Positions 1 to 12,813 of a DNA stretch of 64,000 bases are shown here, in pieces; position 1 is the stretch's first letter, and every line of letters starts with the position of its first letter. A model generated the notes under the pieces. That model had not been told where the DNA came from, ran no database searches, and saw only the letters and a program-made list of their open reading frames with translations. Location of the stretch: NCBI GenBank assembly GCA_016081115.2, contig CM071930.1, positions 44,801,335 through 44,865,334 on the forward strand, written 5' to 3'. A program made the translations under genes and the position numbers. The stretch is from Rehmannia glutinosa (lineage: Eukaryota; Streptophyta; Magnoliopsida; Lamiales; Orobanchaceae).

Positions 1-3000
1 TTATGGACCACCGATGGGCTATAATGAAAGGGATATTCCATATATGGGCATGGCAGCAGGTCCCCCTCTTTATAATGGTTATCCAGGCCCTGCTCCTGAT
101 ATTGGTAATTCTCATGGCAGAGCTGGACGTGGTCATGCTGGCAAAACCTTGTCAGAACAAGTGGATCCTGTTCAGTTTGAGGATACTGAAGGACCAAAAA
201 GATTTCCTTTGAAGAACCATAACGAGTCTGATCAGAGGGCGGAAGGAGAAACTCGGGAGCACAACGTGCAACATAATGTCCCATATCATGAAAGAAGTCG
301 CCATCCTGTGATGTCCTCCAGAAAGAATGAGTGGGGGGCTGATGAGGACACAGATGAAGCTATATTTGCCAAGAGGAGGGCACCGAACGAGAAGTCTTCC
401 CGCAGTTATGAAAATAGGGTGCATTCAGCAGACGGCGTGAAAGTGAAGTCATTTGAAGGCATGGGCAATGTAAAAGCAGTTAATGATAATTGGACAAATA
501 TGTCTGAAAGTGTGCCATCTTTTCCCCCAGAAATGTCTCGGGTACTCGTTGCTGGTGAGAGAGGTTCATCATTACCGGCTGCAACAAAAAATTCAGCTCT
601 AATGCATAAAATTGATGGCTTGAATGCAAAAATTCGTGTTTCTGATGGACGGAATGATTCTCCCAGTGCTTACAACAGGGAAGAAGAAAGGAATGGGTCT
701 CAAATAGTTGATATGAAGATTAATAACTATACCAGTGAAGCTAGTAATACTGCTGGATCTTTTGAAAGGACTCTTGTGTCCAGAGATCTTGTCTCTGTCC
801 CCCATGAAGTGATTGTTCCTGTTAGTGATATGCCAGTACAGCCATCGGCTATCATGTCTAGGTCTGATACAAAAAATATTCTTATGATATGTTTTACATA
901 TATACGACTTTTGTTTATTTATTTCATTTTTTTTTCTTAAAAGTCATCTATGCTCATTGCTAACATATAGCTATTTTGTCTTACAGGAGACCGCATCATG
1001 GTGGGCAGGGTAGAGTTGATCATCGTAGCAAAGGAAAGTTCAACAGTCAGGATGCTGATGGATGGCGGAAAAAGCCTCTTACCCCTGAATCCCCAGTTGC
1101 AGTTACAGCTTCAAGTATTGAATCTGTCCCTAGTACCCACGGCCACAGACCTATTATTGTTGAAGAGGCTTCAGAGAATTCTGTGATCAATCCAGCAGGG
1201 AAGATCAAAGGAGATTCAGTTGAAACATATGATTCAAATGATATTCAGGCACAGGTTCATATTGCATTGTGCTTATGTTCCTCACTTGTCGAATTTATAT
1301 TTTAGTTTCTTTGTGACCTTATATTTATGTTTTCAACCAGCGGGCCAAGATGAGAGAGATAGCAAAGCAACGTGCCCTACAACTGCAGAAGGAAGAGGAA
1401 GAAAGAATAAGGGAACAGAAGGCCAAGGCTCTTGCTAAATTGGAAGAATTGAATCGGCGAACACTAGCAGGTGAAGCTGGAAATGAAAAGGCTGAGAGAA
1501 CACAGGCCATTGGTGACATCCGAGGGGAAAAAGAAGAATCACATACTGTTGGTGAACCAGCAACGGCTGATCTCAAGTTCCAAGAACCTGGCTGGAATCT
1601 GGTCTTCAATTCTGATGTTGCTGTTGTAGAAAGAGACAACAATGCAAATCAGGCCGGAGAATCTGTTGAAATCGTTAGAAATTTGCCCGTGGAGACACGA
1701 CAAACAGGTGCATTGGAGTCTGATGTGTCTCCTTTGCCCATGCATGAAGATGCTCATGATGATGGCAGTGTTAGAAAAGTAGCATCTCAATTTAATGATG
1801 GAGGCGTTTCTAGGCAAAAGCGAGCAGGCTATAAGCAAAAGCAGAATAATTCATCGCATAAGAGCTCGACTGAAAAATCCGTCTCTAATGTTGCAGCTGA
1901 GGCACAAAAAGATCACACTCGTGTAGCTGGTATTGATATTACACCTCACGAGTATCCTTCAAGTGAAATCAAACTGAATGAGTCAAATATGCCCAACACT
2001 TCTGATACTGCGGTTGAGCCATTCGCCCATCAGAGGAGGAAAAATAATAGGAATAACAAAAATAAGCACAAACTTGATGAGACCCCTGCAATGTCTGCTT
2101 TACCACCTGCAACATCTGATATTAATCCCGAAAAGGAGTCAATTCAGAACGTTGAGGCTAAGGATTCTTTGTCAAATCCGGATAGCTCTGTTCCATCAGT
2201 GATTGAGCCTGATAAAGCAGTGCAGGCTCAGGAGTTAAGCTCTCCTTTATCCAATGAAGAATCCCAAAGCAGAGTATCATCCAGTCAGTGGAAACCTCAC
2301 CCCTCCCGCAGATTGCCGAGAAATCAACAGGTTAATAGATTCGTGGACAAGCTTCACGGCAGTGATACTGCTGTGTGGGCCCCAGTGCGCAGCACGCAGC
2401 ACAAGGCTAAGGGTTCAGATGAAGCAAGTCCAAACTCTGTACAGGAATCACCTAATTTGACAAAGGATAATATCTCGCAGAATAGTTTGAAAGGCAAGAG
2501 GGCCGAAATGGAGAGATATGTTCCAAAGCCTGTGGCAAAGGAGCTCGCTCAGCAAGTAAGCATTCCACCTTTGTCATCTTCAATTAGATCAAATGAGGTT
2601 GCTGGGAGGGAACAATCAGCAAGTCAGCCACCCGTAAGCTCTGCAGCTGCACATGTTGGGTCGAGTGGAGATGCTAATGAGGGGGACGACAGCCATAACA
2701 AGCACAAAAAAGATCATGGGACGTGGAGGCAACGGGGCTCTACAAATTCAGCTCATATGAAGGGTGCACATATTGGGCCGTCTCCAACATCTGAGCCGAG
2801 AAAGGACATTCAGCAGTCTAATGAGCTTGGTCAATTAGTGAAAAGTGAAATAAATTCAGTCAATGATATACCCAATAATACAACCACAGCTGCAGTGAGC
2901 AAATATCTTTCTGTGAAAGATCAGATAGCAACAGGCAGAGGAAAGAGACATGCGCCTAAGGGGGGCCCTCTAAGCATCGGAAATAATCCCGATCCTGATA

Positions 3001-3767
3001 AACCATTTAGTGGTGAAATTGATGGAAGTTGTTCTATTCAGTCTGCAACACATGATGTGAATTCAAAAGAGAACCGCAGCCTTGGGGACCGGAAATCATC
3101 TCATTGGCAACCCAAATCCAACTCAAATACTGCAAATAATCAGCATGTGACAACAGAAACTAACAGGTTTCCCAAAAAGGAGCACCCTCAGCATAAGGTG
3201 CAAGCTGCACCACGACATGATAAGGATAGCGGAAGTTTCAATCAACCTCAGCCAGGTAATTCGGTCAATGTCAAAAGTAATGTTGATCAAGAATCAAATG
3301 TAGGCCATCAGCAAGAATTCGGAAAGAAGCCTGCTCCAGCAAAAGGGCATCCCTATTCTTCAAACCAAGATCCAGTTGGCTCTGGTGAATTGCCTCCTAC
3401 TGCTAACGAAGATGTTCAGCTTGAGCGTAATATCTCGTCTAGGAGAAACGGTAGACAAAACAACCGTTCCGTCGGAGGCCATGAACCTCGTGGAGATTGG
3501 AATTCAGGGCATCATGATAACAGGCCACATAACACGCCCGCGTTTCGGGATAATAATAGACACAGGCAAAATGTGCACTATGAATACCAGCCAGTCGGTC
3601 CCTTTAAGGGCAACAACAAACCAGAAAGAGTCGAGGAGCCAGCGGATGTAGCTGATAGTACGGACCAAAGACACAGGGAGAGAGGCTGCCAGAGTCACCC
3701 GAGACGTGGAGGAAATTCTTACAGGCGACAAAGTGGGCCCGTCCAGGTGGGCTCTGGTCGGGACTGA
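1..3767 (+). CDS. MOS1: MODIFIER OF SNC1 1 (MOS1)-like protein, 3' part
   Basis: Three exons are readable: <1-861, 987-1254 and 1341-3767. The joints are AG|GTCTGA...TTACAG|G, CAG|GTTCAT...AACCAG|CGG, and the frame is kept across both. Together they give about 1184 residues ending in TGA; the N-terminal BAT2-type domain would lie left of the window. The visible protein is hydrophilic and low in complexity. A charged helix near residues 377-420, beginning RAKMREIAKQRALQLQ and followed by EEEERIREQKAKALAKLEELNRR, is the most family-like segment, and the C-terminus is rich in Arg, Gly and His. In Arabidopsis, MOS1 controls expression of the immune receptor gene SNC1 and also affects cell-cycle and flowering regulators; transfer of that role here is inference. 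The call rests on overall architecture and the conserved charged helix. Confidence 0.82.
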
Positions 3768-4300
3768 TTGAGAAATGTGGATTTGAGTATTAGATGCCCT
3801 TTTTTTCCTGTTCCAATGTCATTGCTTTGCTTGATTAGGTATATGCAATTATGCATCCATGTATTTTCCGTCTTAGGTATGAATCTATATTTGAAGTAGA
3901 GAGCTAGTTTTTTTTTTTTATCTTTTGACTGGTGACACGTGCGTTAAACAGGATTAGGGGCCAGGTTAGGGCACACCGTTGAGGGATGTGTTGTGTTAGA
4001 TCCAGGAAATCGGATGATGATGCGATAACCCATTTTATAAATTGTAATTTGATTCGATACACTGTAATGTGGTTGCAAATTTATAACCTTAGCAAAGGTT
4101 AGTATTCTGTGTATTTGGTAGGGGTGATGTGTGCCCTTTATGGCAATGGCGCAGAATGAAATAGAAAGCTAGATTGTAGGTTAATTTTCGGAACCTTGTC
4201 GTTTTGGGGCTTGATCTCCCTTTTTGTCCACTGGGTTTAGAACTGCTGAGTGCTGTTCGATGCCCTAGTTTATGTTGATTATATCTACCTATTGGGTGCA
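3768..4300 (+). other. 3' untranslated and downstream region of the MOS1-like gene
   Basis: After the TGA stop the sequence becomes T-rich and AT-rich with no coding potential. It probably holds the 3' UTR, but no single canonical AATAAA can be assigned with certainty. No other feature is visible up to about 4400. Confidence 0.5.
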
Positions 4301-4429
4301 AGTAAAATGCATTTGTTTTTGCTTGAGTTTGTTAGCTCGCATTCTAAATTAGTTAGAGCTTCACAATTTATTGGTACTGATGATATTAAAATGTGCAACA
4401 TTGAGAATTCACAGGTGCAGGTGGTTTAA

Positions 4430-4765
4430 TAAAAAAAATTCTGTTATTTTTAAAATTACAGATACCACATTTAGGCATTACAAATTTACAATTCAATTGG
4501 TGCAATTTGTTAGATCGAGGGATTTTGTAATTTTGAAAGATAATGAGATCTTTTTGTAATTAATTTTGTAATTTTGAATGATAATTAATTTTGTAATTTT
4601 GAATTATAATCAGATCTTTTTGTAATTAATTTTGTAATTTTGAATGATAATTACTAATTCTGAAAGATAATTAGATCTTTTTGTTATTAATTTTGTAATT
4701 TTGAAAGATTTAGATCTTTTTGTAACTAGATTAAATTTTAAGGATAGTATTTTGTAATTAAAGAT
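4430..4765. repeat. Degenerate MITE with internally amplified AT-rich repeats
   Basis: The segment repeats the phrases AATTTTGTAATTTTGAA, GATAATTAGATC and TTTTTGTAATTAA several times in tandem. The same phrases occur in the MITEs at 12985-13232, 18439-18685 and 20025-20305, so this looks like an older member of that family whose middle was expanded. Its left end carries AAATTACAGATACCAC, like the family terminus. Boundaries are approximate and no clean target duplication is seen. From 4766 to 5182 only AT-rich sequence without a recognisable feature follows. Confidence 0.55.
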
Positions 4766-5182
4766 GCGCAGTTAATTTTTTTGAACTCAACACTCAACAT
4801 GTAACAATTTGCATTTAGATTCAAACATAACTCTGGAGTGACAACAAGCCTGGGTGCTTCCTCATTATTATAGAGGAAACAACAAAGTGGTTTCTAGTTT
4901 TAAATTTTGTGTATGTATATAAAATACAAATATGGAAAAAGCGGTGGGTCTCCTATGGGTGGTAAAAAGAAATATATCTGTTGTGACATTGTGAAGCTTA
5001 CATGAGTAACACTGAGAAAATGGGCATTATTGGTTTAGGATGTTAGTTTAAATTGGATTTTTATTAGAATGAAAAAAGTTTTGGAAATTATAATCTTAAT
5101 TTAGCTCAATTGTTGCTTTTGTCATTTTTCCCCCCTTCAAATGCATGTATGATATATATCATATGTACTTTGTCTACTCTTA

Positions 5183-5191
5183 TAAAAAAAT
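5183..5191. repeat. Left target-site duplication of the Mutator-like element
   Basis: TAAAAAAAT, identical to 7687-7695, directly abuts the GGGAAATTA terminus. Because the site is A-rich a chance match is possible, but the exact 9-bp spacing at both ends of a long inverted repeat argues for a true duplication. Confidence 0.8.
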
Positions 5192-7686
5192 GGGAAATTA
5201 TGGAAAATACCCCCATCAAGGGGTATTAATGAAAAATGCCCCCACTTTATTAAATAAGGAAATATACCCCTCTTCACCCCTAAAAGTCTAATTTACCCTT
5301 GGCTTAGAAAAACCCAAAAAAAAAAAAAAAAAAAGAAAAAAGTTGCAACAACCTTTTGGAAGAGCAGGAGTTCGAATCGGAAGTTCATTTTCACCATTAC
5401 AAACCTTAGTTTCACAAAGAAGACAAGCTTTTGAGAAGGAGAAACAAGATTTATGAGCAAGAGCAAGATTTACGAGTTTATCTTCACAATTACAAACCGT
5501 AGTTTTGGCATTCGAAGGAGATACCGAATATTGAAGAAATAGAAGCATTTGTTGACTGAAGAGCTTGCTTCGAAAGGATCTGGATTCGACAAAATAAATC
5601 TCATTTATTACCTCAAAATATGGATAAAGGTTAGTTTTAATTGTTCTTTCATGTAATTGCAGTATTTATTTTCAGGAAATGGTTCGATTACCCAATTTTT
5701 CATGATTTTTGATTGGGTATAATTTGAATAGTTAGATATTGTGTATAGAATGATCCCCATTTCGTAATTGTTGTTAAAATTTTCTGAAAATGGTGTAATC
5801 AATTTTTCTCGCAACTTGTAATTGGTGGGCACAAACGTTGGCATTTGAGTAGGCACAAACGTGGGCAGGTGTATTAAGTGGGCACTTGTGTGGACATTTG
5901 GGTGGACAGTTATGTTAAATGTCAAATATTAGTAGGTGACAAGGGAATTGAACTCTTATACCCTGATTGGTGTTCTAGTTGTGGGCACTTGGGTGGGTGT
6001 TTGTGTGTTTATGTGGGCAGTTATGTTAAATGTCAATATTATGGGTGACAAGGGAACTAAACCGGTTGTGGGCACTTGGGTGGGTATTTGCGTGGGCAAT
6101 TATGTTAAATGACAAATATTATGGGTGACAACCGGTTGTGGGCACTTGGTGGGTATTTGCGTGGGCAGTTATATTAAATGTCAAATATAGTTTGTACCAA
6201 GGAAACTGAACTTTTATATCTATTTATTTATTGCAGGGGTTCATATATTTTTCTTATGGAATGGAGTTTGGGATTGTGACATAAGCAAATTGTGATGGAG
6301 GTTTACAGGGAAGCAATCCAAAATCGTTCTTTTCCCTAAGGTCAAGTGTAGTAGGCAGTTGGGTAGGCAAATACGTGGACATGTTGTGGGCATTCCTTTT
6401 TTTCCTAAAATATCGAGATTATAAAATAATTTATGTACAATTATTGAATTTTGTTGTTGCAATTTTTGGGTTCAAAAGTGTTGGTTGATGTTGGCAACTA
6501 TATCATGACTCACAAAGGTCAAGTGTAGTAAGCAGTTGCGTAGGCAAATGCGTGGGTAAATAAATAATCACAAGTTAACGTAATACATAATTACAAATTC
6601 AAATGATAGGTCATATTTCAATCTCTTTCTTCCTTTTTGGACCACTCTTCCAAGGCATCTTCCACAATTTAATTTTGCTACGAAGTGATCCTTCTCATTG
6701 GGGACAAGTGCTATTTTTTTCGAACTGCACAATGAAATGAAGTGTCAAAAACAAGTGGGCACACATGGCAAAATAGTGGGCAAACAGGTGGGCAACCTGC
6801 AGGGCAAATAGATGGGCAAGATAAAAATACAAGTTGAAGTTAAAATCGATTCTAACCTACAACACATTATGGACTCCACAGAATATGAACATCATAGACT
6901 CCACACAACACATTAACTCCACAAAACATGAACCATTTCAATTTTAATCACATGAACCATTTAACATAACTGCCCACCCAATTGCCCACGCAAAACCCAC
7001 CCAAATGCCCACTAATCAGGATATAAGCATTCTGTTCCCACCCCAAGTGCCCACGCAAGCGCCCACTTAATACACATGCCCACTTAGGTGCCTACGGTTC
7101 TGACCACATTTTTGCCCACCAAATACAAGTTGCGAGAAATCGAAACTATTCAAATTATACCCAACCAAAAATCTTGAAAAACTGGGTAATCGAACCATTT
7201 TGCGAAAATAAAAAATACTGCAATTACATGAAAGAACAATCAAAACTAACCTTTATCCATATTTTGAGGTAATAAATGAGATTTATTTTGTCAAACCCAG
7301 GTCCTTTCGAAGCAAGCTCTTCAGTCAAGAAATGCTTCTATTTCTTCAATATTCCGTCTCTCCTTCGAATGTCAAAACTAGGGTTTGTAATTGTGAAGAT
7401 AAACTCGTAAATCTTGCTCTTGCTCATAAATCTTGTTTCTCCTTCTCAAAAGCTTGTCTTCTTTGTGAAACTAGGGTTTGTAATGGTGAAAATGAACTCA
7501 CGATTCGAACTGCTGCTCTTCCAAAAGGTTGTTGCAGCTTTTTCCTTTTTTTTGGGGGGGGATTTTTCTAAGCCAAGGGTAAATTAGACTTTTTAGGGGT
7601 GAAGAGGGGTATATTTCCTTATTTAATAAAGTGGGGGCATTTTTCTTTAATACCCCCATGATGGGGGGTATTTTCCCTAATTTCCC
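5192..7686. mobile_element. Non-autonomous Mutator-like foldback element (about 2.5 kb)
   Basis: The two ends are inverted copies starting GGGAAATTA.GGAAAATACCCCC, and they are flanked by a perfect 9-bp duplication TAAAAAAAT at 5183-5191 and 7687-7695. Long terminal inverted repeats plus a 9-bp target duplication are the hallmark of Mutator-like elements. Inverted homology runs inwards for roughly 700-780 bp on each side (about 5192-5970 and 6960-7686). It includes mirrored open frames of 80-86 codons (5288-5548 minus, 7332-7571 plus) that begin MLLFLQYSVSPSN. No transposase domain is seen, so it would need help in trans. The mirrored small frame is probably fortuitous or a captured fragment. 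Confidence 0.85.
5826..6200. repeat. GTGGGCA-based minisatellite in the left arm of the Mutator-like element
   Basis: Irregular tandem repeats built on GTGGGCA and GGGTGGGTATTTGCG recur roughly every 10-14 bp. Around them a longer 60-bp unit ending GTTATGTTAAATGTCAAATATT is repeated three to four times. The complement of the same motif (TGCCCAC) fills 6965-7110 in the right arm, and scattered copies lie at 6765-6830. Confidence 0.75.
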
Positions 7687-7924
7687 TAAAAAAATATCAA
7701 ATTGATTCCATTAGACCATTACTCTTAAGACAAATTTTCCCATTAGCTTAATACATTGTCCAACGAGTTTCTTATTTTCTTCAGTGGGCATTTTGGTCAA
7801 ATCAGAGTATTTATCATATATTTACTATGCAATCAAATACTTTTCTAAACCAAACAATTAAATTACACAAATTATATTTAAACAATCGTTAGATTGATTT
7901 ATCCCAAATTTTCCAGAAATGATG

Positions 7925-8612
7925 GATAGCTAAGTTGGCTTTTTAGTTAAGTTGCCCACTCAACAGACTCGATAGACCTGTTGATAGGATAACTCGGCTT
8001 CTCAAGCCAAATACTTAACTTGGTTGATTGGTTTTTAACAGCGGAAGACGTAACACCCTTTGTTTAGTTTTAAGCTTGTTTTTAACACTTGATTTTATCA
8101 CTTGGTTATTTATCAGTTGGATAGAAAATATAATACTAACAGCGATATAAAATAAATATGCGGGAAAGTAAGTTTGCTGAAAGTAAATGACACAAATAAT
8201 TTATAGAGGTTCGAAGATGGAGTAATTCTTCTAATCCTCTCTTCTCCAACTCCTGGAGGAATCCACTATATAACAGATCAGTTTACAAAGCGGTGAACAG
8301 TTTGGAGACAGCCTTCATCATACAGCTGACTTCTCTTGCGACTCAGCTTCTTCACAGGGCAGTTGTCTTGCTACTTCAACTCACTTCTCAAGTTCTTGGA
8401 TTTGATCACGAAGCCCTCCAACAAACTTGATAATGGTTCGACCTTGAACCTTTCTACAATCCTGACTTGAAAAGTAGACCCCTTTGGTTTCTTCAAAAAT
8501 TTCCTCTTCAACAGATTTGAAGTTATATTTCCTTCACAGCTTGTGTTGGATTGAGTTACTTCAAGTTTCAGGCTAGAGGAATATCTTGATAAGTTTTGAG
8601 AGTATTGCAGGT
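7925..8612 (-). repeat. Truncated Copia-A LTR fragment, minus strand
   Basis: The reverse complement of this stretch matches the interior of the Copia-A LTRs (compare 37195-37880 and 51530-52180). It shares the run through CCAGGAGTTGGAGAAGAG, the phrase CGTGATCAAATCCAAGAAC and the TCTTCCGCTGTTAAAAACC segment. Neither LTR end (TGTTAGG or CCTACA) is present, so it is an internal fragment. It ends about 210 bp before the predicted start of transcription of the next gene. Between 7696 and 7924, and from 8613 to about 8820, nothing else is recognised. Confidence 0.8.
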
Positions 8613-8819
8613 AAAGATTAATGAAAAGCTGAATCCTACTTTTTCTAAAGATAATAGATAGATAAATATTTACTGTACCACAAATAAATAAATAAACAAT
8701 ATCTTACTTTTCCTTCTGTTTTAAAAATACCATAAAATAACAAAATTAAGAAAAAGTCCGTGCAAAAACCCAAATTTCACAAATATTATTTTTTGTCCCT
8801 TAATTTCTCTATCCGAAGA

Positions 8820-9336
8820 ATCTCGTCTCTTTTTGTTGGTTGTGTCAAAGATATCGTTTCACCGCCTCAGAGTTGATCGTAAGCTCCTTTTCCCTCGCTC
8901 TCCGTGTATATATGGTTCTATACGTCTGCATGTGTGTGTGCAGCTGTGTGTATGCGGATATGTTTTTGCTGCGTGCGCATGTATTCGTGATGGTGTGTGT
9001 GTATGTTGTGGAAATATATGTGAATTCGTCGAAAATAGAAAGCAATGTCAGTTTTGGATGTTTGATGATGATTCTTGCTAAGTTTTTGGAAATTACTCTT
9101 TCCCCAATTCTCATTCTGCACTTGTGAAGAAAGAAAGCGCACCGAGTACTTTACATTAGGGTTGTTTGGTTTGTCAATTGTCAAATTTGCTTGTGTTCTC
9201 TACTGAATTTATGTTCCTGTGATGTGTTTCAAAGAGGGAAAGAGAGAGGAGTTACAGTCTTTTGGTTTTATGCTTTCAATTCATGAATGTATTGATTGGA
9301 TAATTTGTCAGCTGTTAAAAAACAAGCTGAAGGTTG

Positions 9337-9385
<49 letters not shown>

Positions 9386-9447
9386 GGTTGATAGTTCTTG
9401 AAGCAAACGAGTTCAGTTTGAAATGTTAGTGACATACGGTGTAGACG
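8820..9447 (+). promoter_or_regulatory. 5' UTR with a predicted intron (8879-9385) of the plastid membrane-protein gene
   Basis: A plausible non-coding first exon ends ...GTTGATC before GTAAGC at 8879. A (CT)n run then leads straight into CAG|GG at 9383-9386, which would be the acceptor. The remaining leader, 9386-9447, precedes the ATG at 9448. It contains an upstream ATG at 9423 opening a 16-residue frame that ends at 9473, overlapping the main start in another frame. The splice sites are predicted from consensus only. Confidence 0.5.
9339..9385 (+). repeat. (CT)n microsatellite forming the pyrimidine tract of a predicted acceptor
   Basis: About 22 CT units run without interruption and end in CAG. 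It lies directly in front of the leader segment that carries the start codon. Confidence 0.85.
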
Positions 9448-12400
9448 ATGGCATTGGCAACCCATCAGTTTAAGGTAATATTGCCTGTTTTTATTTTTAG
9501 TAGATCATGATAAAGATATGGATCTCATATATTTTTGGTCCAAGATTATGTAAATGTTTATTGAGTTGGGTAATTTTGTATGTAATTAATTGTAGATGCA
9601 TTATTAGGTGGGAAATAGTCTTTTTATTACACAAAGTATATTTTAGGTTTAGGTGGGTGCTGAGGTTAATCTTGACATAATATCATAACCATGTTTGAGC
9701 TTCCAAGATTGGATAGACTGCTCGATACAAGGGTATTCTGGACTAGTGTCAAGTTTCTGGTATATTTTAGCAGCTGATGCACAAGATTATATAAACATCA
9801 ACACAACTCTACTCCATAAGTTTTTATGGTTCAGCTGCGCTCAGCTTTTTCTTCCACCGATTCTATTGAGGGGCATCTCTGAGTTAAATTACCAAGACAT
9901 GAACTCATTTTGAATAATCTCATTCTGTATATCTATGGGCTTCTTCTCCCTTTAGATTTTTCGCTGACACCAGTTCCTTAATTTTTCATTGCCGTTCTCT
10001 CGATAATTCACTGAATATGCCCAAGCATCTCAAACTATTCTCTAACAATTTTCTTGGGTGGCTACTACTTTAAAGGACTTGAATATGCTGATTGGTGGCT
10101 CTACATGTTCTTGTTTCACTTGTTGAAAATCAACCCGGAAAGAAGTTCAGCTATGATGAAGATCCAATGAAATCTCATTGCTTCAATTCTCTGCCTGCTG
10201 CGATTTCACTGAATATCTTAGATCATTCTGGATTAGCTCCCTAGTTTTCTGATACTTGGACTCTTACTCACCTTCAATGCCCTTTTTACCCTCCTAACTG
10301 AGCTACATAGTTTGCTAGAGATCCATCAAGTTTTCCTTTGTGATAGTTTGAAGGGTTTCTTATCTTTTTTCTGTTTATTCTTTTTTTATTATATACTTTA
10401 CCAAGTTATACTTCTATTCTCAGCACTACAAGATGCAATGTGATGTGATGAGTGATGACCTGGCTATACATGTTATAATCCTCAAACTCGATTAAAAACC
10501 AGAACTTACCAACAAATTAGAAATGAAATTTCATGTTATATTTCCATGGTTCTAATAGGCAACTATAAATTGTAAGAATTATTTAATTATATATAATGTT
10601 AAATTTATGTGATATATCTTCGGAGACCCTAATCATTGTTCAAAATTTGATCATACATTACTCCGTTCACTAGATTCATGTTCATCTTCTTATTTTCTGA
10701 ATCACCAATCTGCCATTTTTTTTTTGCCTAGTTTAAATGTGAAACAAATGTTTTCTCAGGGTTCTTGTAGCACATTGCCCTCCTTGCCTTCATCGTGGAG
10801 CAGAGGGAGTAAGTTAAGACATTCTTTACCAAGATTCGATGCAGGTCGGAGAGCAGAAACAATTCTCTCTTTGAAATGCAAATTGTGTTCGAGGTGAAAG
10901 CTTGTGCATGTATAACTTATTCATGTTTAATATATGTATATTTTTTTGAAAACTTGTATGTGCATTATTCTGTCGGGACCATCATTTCCATTTCTAGGGA
11001 ATACAATCATTTGCAAGTTGAGTACCTTTCAGGACTACCTGCATTGATTGGTTGCTTAATTCTGTCTAGATGAAGTTGTATGGCATTTCTTTCACTTTAC
11101 TGATCTCTCAAAATCGCAAGATTGAGGAAGCCAGGTTTTGCATGTTAATTGCTCTTGATGATTATAGATTATGTATCAAGAGTATTATCGAAACTATCAA
11201 TGGCAGTTGGAATGCTCTTGCTCTTCTCATGTATTTTATGAAACTGCATATGGATAAATGTTTTATTTGCACTACTAAAGATTCACTTCTAATTGGCACA
11301 CAAGTTTGCTTGAAGATAGCTTGTCAAAAGTTGAGGACGTTCCAAGAAAGGGTTAGTTGATCTTATTGTTTGCATAAGGGATACCTGGACGCAACCTTCC
11401 GTGCATGGAATGCTAATCAGCATGTGTGTTTATGCATGGATGTACATGTTTATGTGGATTCTTTATCAGATCTTCTGAAGTCAAAACAAGAAAGGCACCA
11501 GAAACCATAGTAATTGCAATTGTTTTAGAGGTCATGATAGGTGTAGTGTACATCCATGATGGATTTCATTTATTAGCATTTTGTTACTTGAAATTTGCCT
11601 TATTAGTGGTTTATCATATAATTATAGTACAAATAAATTTAATCTTTCTTGATCAAGGTATCTTTAACTTAAGTTTTTATGAAAATTATTGATGCAATGT
11701 ATGTTCTCTTAGTACCTATGCAGGGGTATTAAGTGTATTGACATCATGTAACTGAAAGGCTGTATACGTAAAGCTTTATATCAAACTTTTCTTCCCAGTT
11801 TTCTAATTGCCATTTTACACAATGTTATCTTGGACTTTCTACTTTTTGTTTTTGATGTTCCCTTCTTTATGAGATTGTATATTCAATTCGAAGTTCACTA
11901 TTGGATTCTTTCAAATGCTTTTTTTTTCTTTTAAAGCTGAAACTGATCAAATAGCTTGTTTCCAGTATAGGAGCTCCCCTTGTCCTTGGACCAGAGTCAA
12001 AATTATCTAGAATATCAGGTTTCAAAGGCAGCTGTGGATCTGATGATTTGGGCGGCAGAGCAAATGGCTCAAAGTCTCTGAAGAATGCTGTTAAAGTTTC
12101 TTATTTGCAAAATAAGAATGACAAATCCTCTGTGGAGTCTTCAAAGGTACAGAATGTTGTTCCAAGTCCTTACACAGCAGCAAATGAGACAACAACCAGT
12201 TCACTAGCTATACAGAACTTATTTAAGAGTTGGTTGATGTTACTGCGTATGCCATCAGAACCGCAACCAGTGGACGAAGTTCTTGAAGAACCTCCTCCTT
12301 CAATAACATCAGAAATGCCAAACATTGAGCAAGAAAGAGGTGACATTCTGAAGGCAGTATGCTGCTATTTTCTGGGTCTGGATGCAACAATAAAGATACC

Positions 12401-12813
12401 CTTGTTACTATTGTAAGTCTGATTGTTTGTTCAACTCTCTCTGTAACGACCGGGGGCTATCCGAAAGGGGTTTTCTTTCCTTAACTTTTTCCCTTTGGGC
12501 TTTCCATCCGCGTCGCCACTCATGGACTTCTCACCCCTGGAAGTGAGTTTCATGCCGTCCCCCACACTCGAACCCAGGACCTCCAGGCTAAAGTATTGAG
12601 TTCTAAGAGTGTGAGTACCACCAGTTGAGCTAGCCCAATTGGTGGTACTCACACTCTTAGAACTCAATACTTTAGCCTGGAGGTCCTGGGTTCGAGTGTG
12701 GGGGAAGACATGAAACTCACTTCCAGGGGTGTGAAGTCCATGAGTGGGGATGGAATGCCCAAAGGGAAAAAGTTAAGGAAAGAAAGCCCATTTAGGATAG
12801 CCCCCGGTCGTTA

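Noticed and set aside
152..424. Minus-strand open frame opposite the first MOS1-like exon
   Set aside because: It is the shadow of the plus-strand coding frame and has no family likeness. The same holds for 599-805, 1325-1642, 1539-1838 and 3504-3731.
5288..5548. Mirrored 80-86 codon frames starting MLLFLQYSVSPSN as a gene pair
   Set aside because: They are the two arms of one inverted repeat. No homologue is recognised and the ends run into the poly-T tract, so they were kept only as part of the element.
8845..9114. Overlapping open frames on both strands upstream of the EMB2759-like gene
   Set aside because: TG/CA-rich composition keeps several frames open. No start context or domain supports them, and they fall in the predicted leader intron.
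12600..12700. Possible tRNA gene in intron 3
   Set aside because: A- and B-box-like motifs are present, but no cloverleaf with acceptor stem and anticodon can be drawn; they belong to the foldback element.
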